Assembly: GCF_042432825.1 (NCBI RefSeq)
Contig: NZ_JBHLWN010000025.1
Coordinates: 62,001 to 126,000 of the forward strand
Length of the DNA stretch: 64,000 nt
Reading direction: 5' to 3'
Origin: Gordoniibacillus chartarius
GTDB taxonomy: Bacteria > Bacillota > Bacilli > Paenibacillales > NBRC-103111
Position numbers and translations under genes: made by a program. This document shows, piece after piece, positions 34,671-42,040 of the stretch. Position 1 is the stretch's first letter. The number at the start of each line of letters is the position of its first letter. A model generated the notes under the pieces. That model was not told the origin of the DNA. It worked only from the letters and a program-made list of their open reading frames with translations, and made no database searches.

Positions 34671-35441
34671 ATGCAGCGATATTTTGTAGACCCGCGGATG
34701 TGGGTTGATGATATGGTTTCCATAACAGGTGACGACGCTCACCATCTAACGCGGGTTATGCGCGCGGAGGAAGGCGATGTCGTTATTGTCAGCGACGGGC
34801 TTGGCCGGGAAGCGAAAGCGAAGCTGGTGTCCTTCGAGAAGTCCGAGGTGAAGGCTGCCGTACTCGAAGCGCTCCCGCTCGAAGCCGAGCCTTCCGTTGA
34901 CGTCTGGATCGGGCAAAGCTTGCCGAAGGGCGACAAGATGGAAACGGTCATCCAGAAGGGAACGGAGATCGGTGCCGCACGGTTTGTGCCGTTCTTATCG
35001 GAGCGCACGGTCGTGCAGTACGATGCCCGCAAAGAAGCGAAGCGCACGGAGCGCTGGGGCAAGATCGCCAAAGAAGCGGCCGAGCAGGCGCATCGCAACC
35101 GGATCCCGGCGATTGAGCCGGTGCGCTCTTGGAAGGAGCTGCTTCAGCTGGCGCGTGAAGCGGACGCCGCATGGCTATGCTACGAGAAGGAAGATGCAGT
35201 CGGGCTGAAGGACGCGCTGCTTTCCTGGAAGGCGGAGCGTGGCGGCAAGGACGGCTTGAAGCCGAAGCTGCTGCTGCTCGTCGGGCCGGAAGGCGGCTTC
35301 AGCGAGAAGGAGGCCGCGGAAGCGGAAGCTGCGGGCTGCCGGGTCGTTACGCTGGGCAAACGGATTTTGCGCACGGAGACGGCGGCGATGGTCGGTTTGT
35401 CGTGCATTTTATATGAAGTCGGAGAGATGGGAGGGCAATAA
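34671..35441 (+). CDS. rsmE: 16S rRNA (uracil1498-N3)-methyltransferase RsmE
   Basis: About 256 residues. An N-terminal PUA-like domain begins MQRYFVDPRMWVDDMVSITG, with DDAHHLTRVMRAEEGD. The SPOUT methyltransferase domain contains QKGTEIGAARFVPFLSERT, LVGPEGGFSEKEA and LGKRILRTETAA. The deep trefoil knot binds SAM. It modifies U1498 of the small ribosomal subunit RNA. AGGTAGAG lies before ATG 34671. It is followed 3 bases later by mtaB. Confidence 0.96.
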   Translation: MQRYFVDPRMWVDDMVSITGDDAHHLTRVMRAEEGDVVIVSDGLGREAKAKLVSFEKSEVKAAVLEALPLEAEPSVDVWIGQSLPKGDKMETVIQKGTEIGAARFVPFLSERTVVQYDARKEAKRTERWGKIAKEAAEQAHRNRIPAIEPVRSWKELLQLAREADAAWLCYEKEDAVGLKDALLSWKAERGGKDGLKPKLLLLVGPEGGFSEKEAAEAEAAGCRVVTLGKRILRTETAAMVGLSCILYEVGEMGGQ

Positions 35442-35444
35442 GAG

Positions 35445-36812
35445 ATGGCAACAGTTGCATTTCATACGCTAGGCTGTAAAGTGAATTTCTACGACACGGA
35501 AGCCATTTGGCAAAAGTTCAAGGCTGCCGGCTACGAGCAGGTGGACTTCGAGCAGACGGCGGACGTGTACGTGATCAATACATGTACGGTAACGAATACG
35601 GGTGACAAGAAGAGCCGCCAGATGATCCGCCGCGCGGTGCGCCGCAATCCGGATGCGATCGTCGCGGTGACGGGCTGCTATGCCCAGACGTCCCCTGCGG
35701 AAATCCTGGCGATTCCGGGCGTTGATCTCGTTATCGGGACGCAGGATCGCGAAAATATTATCCCGCTGGTGAAGCGGTTCGAAGCGGAACGCCAGCCGAT
35801 CAACGCAGTACGCAACATTATGAAGACACGGCAGTTCGAGGAGCTGGATGTACCGGATTTTGCCCATCAGACGCGGGCGTTCTTGAAAATTCAGGAGGGC
35901 TGCAACAATTTCTGCACCTTCTGCATTATCCCTTGGTCGCGCGGCCTGATGCGCAGCCGGGAGCCGGAAAGCGTGCTGAAGCAGGCGCGGCTGCTCGTCG
36001 ATGCGGGCTATCAGGAAATCGTTCTGACGGGCATTCATACCGGCGGCTATGGCGAGGATCTTGAAGATTATTCGCTTGCCAAGCTGCTGCGAGATCTCGA
36101 TCAGGTCGAAGGGCTGAAGCGGATCCGTATTTCTTCTATTGAAGCGAGCCAAATTACCGAGGAAGTGCTGGATGTACTGAACACCTCGGACAAAATGTGC
36201 CGCCACCTGCATATTCCGCTGCAAGCGGGCTCCGATGAGGTGCTGCGCCGCATGCGCCGCAAGTACACAACCGCAGAATTCGCCGAGAAGCTGCGCCGCA
36301 TCCGCGAAGCGATGCCGGGCGTAGCGATTACGACCGACCTGATCGTCGGCTTCCCGGGTGAAACCGAGGAGCTGTTCCGCGAAGGCTATCAGTTTATTGA
36401 AGCGATGAATTTTGCCGAGATGCACGTGTTCCCGTACTCAAAGCGTACCGGTACGCCGGCGGCGCGGATGGACGACCAGATCGACGAGGAAGTGAAAAAC
36501 GTTCGCGTCCACGAGCTGATCGATATGTCCGAGCGCAATCAGCTGGCTTACGCTCAGCAATTTGTCGGGCAAGTTGTGGAAGTCATTCCGGAGCGTGACC
36601 AGAAGGGGGCCCTGGAGGCCGGCATGCTGATGGGGTATTCGGACAATTATTTGCAAATCGTATTTGAAGGCGGCGAAGAGCTGATCGGCAAAATGTGCCG
36701 TGTCGAGCTGACGGAAGCGGGCGTTAACGAAAATCGCGGCCGGCTTGTCAACGTTGAGGAGAAGGCTCCTGCAGTTCCTTCAGCTGCACCGGCAGCGGCA
36801 GCTAACTGGTAA
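35445..36812 (+). CDS. mtaB: tRNA methylthiotransferase MtaB (t6A37 to ms2t6A37)
   Basis: About 455 residues. The N-terminal UPF0004 domain carries cysteines in FHTLGCKVNFYDTEA, VINTCTVTNTGDKKSRQ and VTGCYAQ. The radical SAM motif is EGCNNFCTFCIIPWSRG, and a C-terminal TRAM domain follows. The HTLGCKVN motif is that of MtaB and not of MiaB. It adds a methylthio group to threonylcarbamoyladenosine at tRNA position 37. The protein ends in an Ala/Pro-rich tail. The gene is tightly coupled to rsmE, a common arrangement in Bacillales. Confidence 0.96.
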   Translation: MATVAFHTLGCKVNFYDTEAIWQKFKAAGYEQVDFEQTADVYVINTCTVTNTGDKKSRQMIRRAVRRNPDAIVAVTGCYAQTSPAEILAIPGVDLVIGTQDRENIIPLVKRFEAERQPINAVRNIMKTRQFEELDVPDFAHQTRAFLKIQEGCNNFCTFCIIPWSRGLMRSREPESVLKQARLLVDAGYQEIVLTGIHTGGYGEDLEDYSLAKLLRDLDQVEGLKRIRISSIEASQITEEVLDVLNTSDKMCRHLHIPLQAGSDEVLRRMRRKYTTAEFAEKLRRIREAMPGVAITTDLIVGFPGETEELFREGYQFIEAMNFAEMHVFPYSKRTGTPAARMDDQIDEEVKNVRVHELIDMSERNQLAYAQQFVGQVVEVIPERDQKGALEAGMLMGYSDNYLQIVFEGGEELIGKMCRVELTEAGVNENRGRLVNVEEKAPAVPSAAPAAAANW

Positions 36813-36820
36813 TTTAAGTA

Positions 36821-36829
36821 TGGTATAAT
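36821..36829 (+). promoter_or_regulatory. Extended -10 promoter element before deoC
   Basis: TGGTATAAT is a full extended -10 motif (TG, one base, TATAAT). No good -35 box lies 17 bases upstream. Transcription would start inside the hairpin at 36830-36882. Confidence 0.45.
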
Positions 36830-36890
36830 GGATTTTATCCCGGCGTTCTGCTTGTACAGGCGAGAGCCGCCGGGTAAAATCCTTTGTTTG
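36830..36890 (+). terminator. Long-stem terminator or leader hairpin between mtaB and deoC
   Basis: GGATTTTATCCCGGCG pairs with CGCCGGGTAAAATCC in a stem of about 15 bp around a loop of about 22 bases. TTTGTTTGTTTG follows. It would end the mtaB transcript. Because an extended -10 box abuts it, it could also act in the leader of deoC. Confidence 0.75.
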
Positions 36891-36935
36891 TTTGCAGGAA
36901 GATTAACCCCAACTACATAGGAGAAGGTGATACCG

Positions 36936-37616
36936 ATGACAGTTGATCCGAAAACGTTAGCGGCTTACATCGACCATACGCTGCTGAAGCCGGATGCACG
37001 CCGGGAAGCGATTGAGAAGCTTTGCTTTGAAGCAAGAAAATACGGATTTTACAGTGTTTGCGTGAACGGCCAGTGGGTGTCGCTTTGCAAGGAGCTGCTC
37101 GACGGCACTCCGGTTAAGGTTGCCGCCGTAGTCGGCTTTCCGCTCGGGGCCGGAAAAAGCGAGGTGAAGGCGTTCGAGGCGGCGGAAGCCGTTGAGGATG
37201 GAGCGAGTGAAATCGATATGGTGCTGCCGATCGGCTCCCTGCTCGATGGGGATTACGACGCGGTTCGCAATGATATCGCGCATGTCGTTGAAGCGGTAAG
37301 CGGCTCGGCGATCGTTAAGGTCATCATGGAAACCGGGTTCTTGTCGGACGAGCAAATTGTAGCGGCGTGCAAGCTGTCGGAGGAAGCCGGCGCTCACTTC
37401 GTAAAGACGTCGACAGGCTTCGGACCGGGCGGCGCAACCGTGGAGCATATTCGTCTGATGCGGGCTTCCGTCTCCCCGTCAATCGGCGTGAAGGCGTCCG
37501 GCGGCGTGCGCGACGCGCAGGCGGCGCAGGCGATGATCGAAGCGGGGGCAACACGGCTAGGCACCTCGTCCGGGGTTGCCATCATAAACGGAATTCAAGG
37601 TTCTTCCACTTATTAA
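36936..37616 (+). CDS. deoC: Deoxyribose-phosphate aldolase DeoC
   Basis: About 226 residues, the usual length for Bacillota. The class I aldolase Schiff-base lysine is Lys157 in AHFVKTSTGFGPGGAT, with the second conserved lysine Lys186 in GVKASGGVRD. The start shows YIDHTLLKPDA and the N-terminal half SVCVNGQWV. It splits deoxyribose 5-phosphate into glyceraldehyde 3-phosphate and acetaldehyde. ATG 36936 is chosen; GTG 36927 lies within the ribosome binding site AAGGTG. The 3' end overlaps the converging transporter gene by 35 bases. Confidence 0.95.
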   Translation: MTVDPKTLAAYIDHTLLKPDARREAIEKLCFEARKYGFYSVCVNGQWVSLCKELLDGTPVKVAAVVGFPLGAGKSEVKAFEAAEAVEDGASEIDMVLPIGSLLDGDYDAVRNDIAHVVEAVSGSAIVKVIMETGFLSDEQIVAACKLSEEAGAHFVKTSTGFGPGGATVEHIRLMRASVSPSIGVKASGGVRDAQAAQAMIEAGATRLGTSSGVAIINGIQGSSTY

Positions 37617-38547
37617 GATAGCAGAGCGGCAGTGCAAGCACGGAGCAGACGATATTGAACAGCGTTTGAGCGCGGGCGATTTGGGCGGCTTCGCCGGCGG
37701 TCATCCACGCGGTGATATGGAACAGCAGCCCGATTAGAGGGAAGAAGAGGAGCGTACCGCCGACATTCAGCAGGATGTGCGACCACGCCACGTACCGGCC
37801 TGCTTTCGTACCACCGACAGCCGCGATCAGCGCGGTAACGCAGGTGCCGATGTTGGCGCCCAGGACGATGGCGATGCCCAATTCGACGGACACCGCTTGA
37901 ATGGAAGCGAGCGACATCGTAAGCGCAATCGTTGCCGCACTGGAGTGGACGAGCGCAGTGACGCAGGCGCCGGCAACGACGCCCCAGAGAAGCGACTGCT
38001 GCGCCGCGGCGACGAACCAAGCGAATAAGCCGCGCTCGCGAAGCGGGGCTCCGATGGTTTGCATGATCTCGACACCGAGCAGGACGAGCGCGAAGCCGCA
38101 TAAGGCAAGCGAAGCCCAGCGTACGTTCAGGAGCCAGGCTCGTTTGGCTGCGGCGCTATTGGACGGCAGCCAGGAGGCGAGCCATACTGCGCTGGAAACG
38201 AGAAGGATCGGCAGCCCCATGCCTTCGAGGCCCAGCCCGATCAGTTCCGTAGACAGGCAGGTGCCGATGTTCGTGCCGAGGATGACCCCCAGTGTAGAGG
38301 CAAAGCTGAGCACGCCAGCATTCACGAGGCCGATCGAAATGACGGTCACGGCGGTCGAGCTTTGCAGCACGGCGGTCAGCGCCGTTCCGGCCAGCAAGCC
38401 GCGGATCGGCGTACGGGTGAACATTTGCAGGATGTTGTGCAAATACGGGCCGGCCCACTGCTGAAGGGCGCTCTCCATCAGCTTCATCCCGAAAAGAAAT
38501 ATACATAAGCCTGCACAAACAGGAAGAATAATAGAAGTTATTATCAT
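37582..38547 (-). CDS. Na/Pi-cotransporter II-related membrane protein
   Basis: About 321 residues with eight to nine membrane segments. The two inverted repeats of the family can be seen. The first has TAVLQSSTAVTVISIGLVNA and LGTNIGTCLS, and the second has ALVHSSAATIALTMSLAS and LGANIGTCVTALIAAVGG. The QSS and HSS motifs are the predicted phosphate- and sodium-binding turns. It lacks the C-terminal PhoU-like domain of many relatives. ATG 38547 is chosen because AAGGAG lies 8 bases before it, while the longer upstream frame looks noncoding. It converges with deoC with a 35-base overlap and diverges from the methyltransferase gene at 38672. Confidence 0.88.
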   Translation of the reverse strand: MIITSIILPVCAGLCIFLFGMKLMESALQQWAGPYLHNILQMFTRTPIRGLLAGTALTAVLQSSTAVTVISIGLVNAGVLSFASTLGVILGTNIGTCLSTELIGLGLEGMGLPILLVSSAVWLASWLPSNSAAAKRAWLLNVRWASLALCGFALVLLGVEIMQTIGAPLRERGLFAWFVAAAQQSLLWGVVAGACVTALVHSSAATIALTMSLASIQAVSVELGIAIVLGANIGTCVTALIAAVGGTKAGRYVAWSHILLNVGGTLLFFPLIGLLFHITAWMTAGEAAQIARAQTLFNIVCSVLALPLCYLNKWKNLEFRL

Positions 38548-38671
38548 GCTGCGGGCTCCTTCTTGGCTGAACTGGGAAATGCGGGGCTTGTCCGTCAAAG
38601 CGGCGGGCAAGCCTCGTTCCAATGTATGCGAAGATCGGCTTGGGCATGTCAAATGGAAGGAAGACCGGAAC

Positions 38672-40054
38672 ATGGCAGCTGTTATACTGACTCGCAGCCG
38701 CAAGAAGCGGCTGGAAGCCGGACATCCCTGGGTGTTCGGAACGGAAATTGAAACGGTGGAGGGCGAGCCGCAGCCGGGTGCCGTCGTCGGCGTGTACGAC
38801 CATGCGAGACGTTTCGTCGCTTCAGGCTATTACAATGCGGCATCGCAAATCCGCGTTCGCGTCGTTGATTATAAGCCGGTCGGGGAGCTGGATACCGCGT
38901 GGTTCCGCGAGCGCTTCGAGCGCTGCCGCGCGCACCGAGACCGCTTCGTGCCGGGTGCCGACGCTTGCCGGCTCGTCTACGGCGAAGCGGACCTGCTTCC
39001 GGGACTCATCGTCGACCGGTTCGGGGACGTGCTGGTCGTTCAAATTTTGACGCTCGGTATGGATGTTCGGCGAGAATCCATCGTGACGGCACTGGTCGAT
39101 GTTTTCGGGCCGAGCGGCATATTCGAGCGCAGCGACGTCCACGTGCGCGAGCTGGAAGGACTGGAGCAGAGAACGGGCGTGCTGTACGGCGATTGTCCGC
39201 GGCATGTGCGGATTACGGAGAACGATATTCAGCTTGAAGTCGACATCGTTGAAGGACAGAAGACCGGCTATTTCTTTGATCAGCGCGAGAACCGGGCAGC
39301 GCTCAAGCCGCTCATGACCGGTTGGGGCCGCCGCAGCGGTATCGAGCTGCGCACGATAGCCGATGCGGACGGCGTGGAGCGTACCGTTCCGGTCAACGCT
39401 TCGGGCAAAGAGGTCACATTCCCGTATTGGGACGGAGCGACGGTGCTCGAATGCTTCTCCCATACCGGCTCGTTTACGCTGCACGCCTGCAAGTATGGGG
39501 CAAAGAAGGTGACGTGCCTGGATATTTCCGAGCATGCGATCGACAGCGCCCGGCGCAATGTGGAGCTGAACGGCTTCGGCGACCGCGTCGAGTTCGTCGT
39601 CGCCGATGCGTTCGACTATTTGCGGAAGCAGGTGCAAGGGCTCGACGAGAGGCGCAAGCGGAGTCAAGCGGGAAGCGCCGGTGCAGGCGGCAAAATCGAT
39701 ACGTCCAAGCCGCTCGCCAGCGAAGGGCGTACATGGGACGTCGTCATTCTCGACCCGCCGGCATTCGCGAAAAACCGGCAGGCGGTCGAAGGGGCGTGCC
39801 GCGGGTACAAGGACATCAACCTGCATGGCATGAAGCTGGTCAACGAGGGCGGATATCTCGTGACGGCGAGCTGCTCGTACCATGTACGTCCGGATTTGTT
39901 TCTGGAGACGATCCATGCGGCGGCGAACGATGCGGGCAAAATTCTTCGGCTCGTCGACTTCCGCGGCGCCGGGAAAGATCATCCGCAGCTGCTTGGGGTC
40001 GACGAGGGCAACTACTTGAAGTTCGCGGTTTTCGAGGTCAGAAGCAGACGGTAG
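38672..40054 (+). CDS. RlmI-like rRNA (cytosine-C5) methyltransferase with PUA domain
   Basis: About 460 residues. The N-terminal PUA domain has LEAGHPWVFGTEIE and GVYDHARRFVASGYYNAASQ. A connecting domain follows with LIVDRFGDVLVVQ. The Rossmann methyltransferase domain carries QKTGYFFDQRENR, VLECFSHTGSFTLHA, CLDISEHAID and the motif ILDPPAFAK. This is the RlmI/YwbD pattern for 23S rRNA m5C methylation. Two inserts are present: about 40 residues after GYFFDQRENR, and a basic segment near residue 335 (ERRKRSQAGSAGAGGKIDT). ATG 38672 follows GGAAGGAAG; the track upstream overlaps the divergent transporter and is discarded. Confidence 0.88.
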   Translation: MAAVILTRSRKKRLEAGHPWVFGTEIETVEGEPQPGAVVGVYDHARRFVASGYYNAASQIRVRVVDYKPVGELDTAWFRERFERCRAHRDRFVPGADACRLVYGEADLLPGLIVDRFGDVLVVQILTLGMDVRRESIVTALVDVFGPSGIFERSDVHVRELEGLEQRTGVLYGDCPRHVRITENDIQLEVDIVEGQKTGYFFDQRENRAALKPLMTGWGRRSGIELRTIADADGVERTVPVNASGKEVTFPYWDGATVLECFSHTGSFTLHACKYGAKKVTCLDISEHAIDSARRNVELNGFGDRVEFVVADAFDYLRKQVQGLDERRKRSQAGSAGAGGKIDTSKPLASEGRTWDVVILDPPAFAKNRQAVEGACRGYKDINLHGMKLVNEGGYLVTASCSYHVRPDLFLETIHAAANDAGKILRLVDFRGAGKDHPQLLGVDEGNYLKFAVFEVRSRR

Positions 40055-40107
40055 ATGTTCGGCGTAAGCATCCGCAAAGGCATAGGCATATCGGCATAAA
40101 ACCGCTC

Positions 40108-40158
40108 CCCGAGGCTCAAGCTAAGTTTGTCATCAGCGACAAGACGAGCCTCGGGAGG
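40108..40158 (+). promoter_or_regulatory. Hairpin leader covering the ribosome binding site of the next gene
   Basis: CCCGAGGCTC (40108-40117) and GAGCCTCGGG (40146-40155) form a perfect 10-bp stem. A second stem TTGTC/GACAA lies in its loop. The 3' arm overlaps the ribosome binding site GGGAGG (40153-40158) of the gene at 40165. Folded, it should limit translation. It is a candidate cis-acting RNA switch, inferred from structure only. Confidence 0.55.
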
Positions 40159-40164
40159 AAGCAA

Positions 40165-40896
40165 ATGATGAAGAAAGGCTTTGCAGCATTAACCGGAGCA
40201 CTGCTGGTATCGGCCGCTTTCGCATTGCCCGCCTATGCAGATACACCGTATGACAGCGGTACGACCGGCACGACCCAAGGCGTGAGCAGCGGCATGCCAA
40301 GCGGCTTCGGCTCGACGGATGTGCGGGCGAACGGATCGAGCTCGGGTGTCGGCGTGAAGGACAATGCGGCCGCTGGCAGAACGGGGAGCGGGACGGCAGG
40401 ATCGCTCAGCTCGGGTGCCGGAGCAGCCGGCGGGACGGCAGGAACGTCCTATACGGGAGGCAGTTCGACAAGCGGGATGAATGTATCGTCCAATACCGGA
40501 GGCGGAGCGACGAGCGGGACGACCGGCACGCGTAATGCCGTCACATCCGACACTTCGGGCACGACCAATCGTGCGCCGGGCACATCAGGCGTTTACGGCA
40601 AGACGCCGAGCGGCATGCCGGGCTCCGATATCGGATCGGACCCGACGGACGCAGCCGGCTCGACCACGCCGGGGATCGGGGCGACGGGGACAGGCTCCAA
40701 CACCGACGGTACGCGGGGCCAACTGAATCCCGGTTCGTCGTTCACGGGCACGTCCGTCAGCGGAACGGACAATTCGAATGCGGTGCGCGTCTCCTCGCTT
40801 AGCCATCCGGAGCGTTCGTGGAGCTGGCTTGGCTTCGTCGGGCTGCTTGGGCTGATCGGTTTTGCCGGGCGCAGGGAAATCGTGCGGGAAGATTAG
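40165..40896 (+). CDS. Secreted Gly/Thr/Ser-rich protein with C-terminal WGxxGW-type anchor
   Basis: About 243 residues. A clean signal peptide (MMKKGFAALTGALLVSAAFA, then LPAYADT) is followed by about 180 residues of low complexity rich in Gly, Thr, Ser and Ala (SGTTGTTQGVSSGMPSG and similar). The last 30 residues read SWSWLGFVGLLGLIGFAGRR and an acidic end. This resembles the short hydrophobic, tryptophan-containing anchors of WGxxGW-type Bacillota surface proteins. It is probably attached to the outer face of the membrane. ATGATG at 40165 gives two possible starts. The function is unknown. Confidence 0.75.
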   Translation: MMKKGFAALTGALLVSAAFALPAYADTPYDSGTTGTTQGVSSGMPSGFGSTDVRANGSSSGVGVKDNAAAGRTGSGTAGSLSSGAGAAGGTAGTSYTGGSSTSGMNVSSNTGGGATSGTTGTRNAVTSDTSGTTNRAPGTSGVYGKTPSGMPGSDIGSDPTDAAGSTTPGIGATGTGSNTDGTRGQLNPGSSFTGTSVSGTDNSNAVRVSSLSHPERSWSWLGFVGLLGLIGFAGRREIVRED

Positions 40897-40930
40897 CCGG
40901 ATGGAGCGGCGTCAAGCGCGATCATCTTAC

Positions 40931-40951
40931 TACCGATGAAAACCATCGGTA
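40931..40951. promoter_or_regulatory. Perfect inverted repeat TACCGATG / CATCGGTA
   Basis: Eight base pairs with the loop AAAAC, 34 bases after the secreted-protein gene. There is no T-run, so it is either a hairpin protecting the RNA end or a protein-binding site. Confidence 0.5.
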
Positions 40952-40979
40952 AGCTGCTCGATCATGCCGCCGTCCAGGG

Positions 40980-41006
40980 AGTTAACGATGTAAAATATCG
41001 TTAACT
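40980..41006. promoter_or_regulatory. Perfect 10-bp inverted repeat AGTTAACGAT / ATCGTTAACT
   Basis: Ten perfect base pairs around the 7-base centre GTAAAAT. The size and AT-rich arms look like an operator, or a stable hairpin. It lies between a secreted-protein gene and a Crp/Fnr-type regulator. Confidence 0.5.
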
Positions 41007-41063
41007 GGCAGTAGTCAACGAGGGTCCGCCGCCTTTACCGGGGCGCTATAATGCCGAACAACA

Positions 41064-41097
41064 ATCTCGTCTCTTTGGAGGCGGGATTTTTTATTTC
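41064..41097 (+). terminator. Rho-independent terminator before the Crp/Fnr gene
   Basis: A 10-bp stem, ATCTCGTCTC with GAGGCGGGAT using some G-U pairs, loop TTTG, is followed by TTTTTTATTT. Confidence 0.85.
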
Positions 41098-41197
41098 CTA
41101 GTAAAATGGTAAAGTGGAAAAAAGTTTGATTAACCGGCTGCAAATGTCGATTGGCCTGAGCGCGCCAATTCTCCAGCCTGTTCAAAGGAGCGTCACT

Positions 41198-41866
41198 ATG
41201 AGTCCTGCAGACATCAACCGGGTTATCCGTTTATTTCCTTTCCTTTCATCGCTCGCTCCATCGGATTGGCGGGAAGCTTCTTTACAGCGTGTACATCCCG
41301 GCGAGAAAACAAAAACAAGAGGAGATGAGCTGAACCACGCCATCCTCGTTGTCGCCGGATCCGTTCGCGTGTTTCGGATCAGCGAAGCAACAGGCAGGGA
41401 AATTACGCTGTATCGCGTTCGGAGCGGAGAGGTTTGCATTTTGATGATGGCAAGTATTTTGGGACAGACGGTTTACGGAGCCTCAGCCGAGGTCGAAACG
41501 GAGTGCGAGCTGCTCATCGTGCCGAGAGATACGTTCGAGAATTGGGCCCATCGGCATGAACATATTTCGCGTTATTTATTCAGCCAGGTCACCCGCAGAA
41601 TGGCGCAGATGTCACAGTTGATCGATCAGGTGACCTTCATGCCGATCGGATACCGGTTGGCCGAGTTTCTTCTCCTCAAAGGTGAAGCTGACGGATCGCT
41701 TGCAATGACGCATGACCGGCTCGCCGTCGAACTCGGAACGTCCCGCGAGGTCGTCAGCCGCGGCTTGAAGGAGATGGAACGCGCCGGACTGCTCAAGCTG
41801 GGCCGCGGGAAAATCGAGCACATTGATCTCGGCGCATTGGACCGGATCCGGAGAGGGTATCAATGA
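41198..41866 (+). CDS. Crp/Fnr family transcriptional regulator
   Basis: About 222 residues. An N-terminal cyclic-nucleotide-binding beta-barrel (SLQRVHPGEKTKTRGDELNH, then GSVRVFRISEATGREITLY) leads through a long dimer helix to a winged HTH with TSREVVSRGLKEMERAGLL. There are no paired cysteines for an Fnr iron-sulfur cluster, and the cAMP contacts of true Crp are not obvious, so the signal is unknown. ATG 41198 is supported by AAAGGAG 7 bases upstream; the longer frame from 41114 has no ribosome binding site. The targets are not evident. Confidence 0.88.
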   Translation: MSPADINRVIRLFPFLSSLAPSDWREASLQRVHPGEKTKTRGDELNHAILVVAGSVRVFRISEATGREITLYRVRSGEVCILMMASILGQTVYGASAEVETECELLIVPRDTFENWAHRHEHISRYLFSQVTRRMAQMSQLIDQVTFMPIGYRLAEFLLLKGEADGSLAMTHDRLAVELGTSREVVSRGLKEMERAGLLKLGRGKIEHIDLGALDRIRRGYQ

Positions 41867-41987
41867 AAAATGTCGGAGGAGCGGACAGGGTCGCTCGGTC
41901 GTTATACAGGCATGATTCGGGAAGCCATCCTTTGCATCGAGGGTGGTTTTTCTTATTGCTTTGACTATCCGGCATGAAAAATAATGC

Positions 41988-42018
41988 TTGCGGGTGACGT
42001 TACGTAACCCGATATAAT
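41988..42018 (+). promoter_or_regulatory. MerR-type promoter with palindromic operator in a 19-bp spacer
   Basis: TTGCGG (41988-41993) and TATAAT (42013-42018) are 19 bases apart, which is the abnormal spacing of MerR-activated promoters. The perfect palindrome GTTACGTAAC (41999-42008) lies between them. The GTG start of a MerR-family gene is 23 bases downstream, so autoregulation is likely. Confidence 0.65.
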
Positions 42019-42040
42019 CAAGCAAGAGAGGAGGGACGCT

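Noticed and set aside
39322..40164. Long upstream extension of the secreted-protein frame into the RlmI-like gene
   Set aside because: The signal peptide starts at 40165 with its own ribosome binding site; the upstream part is out of frame with the RlmI-like gene and looks random.
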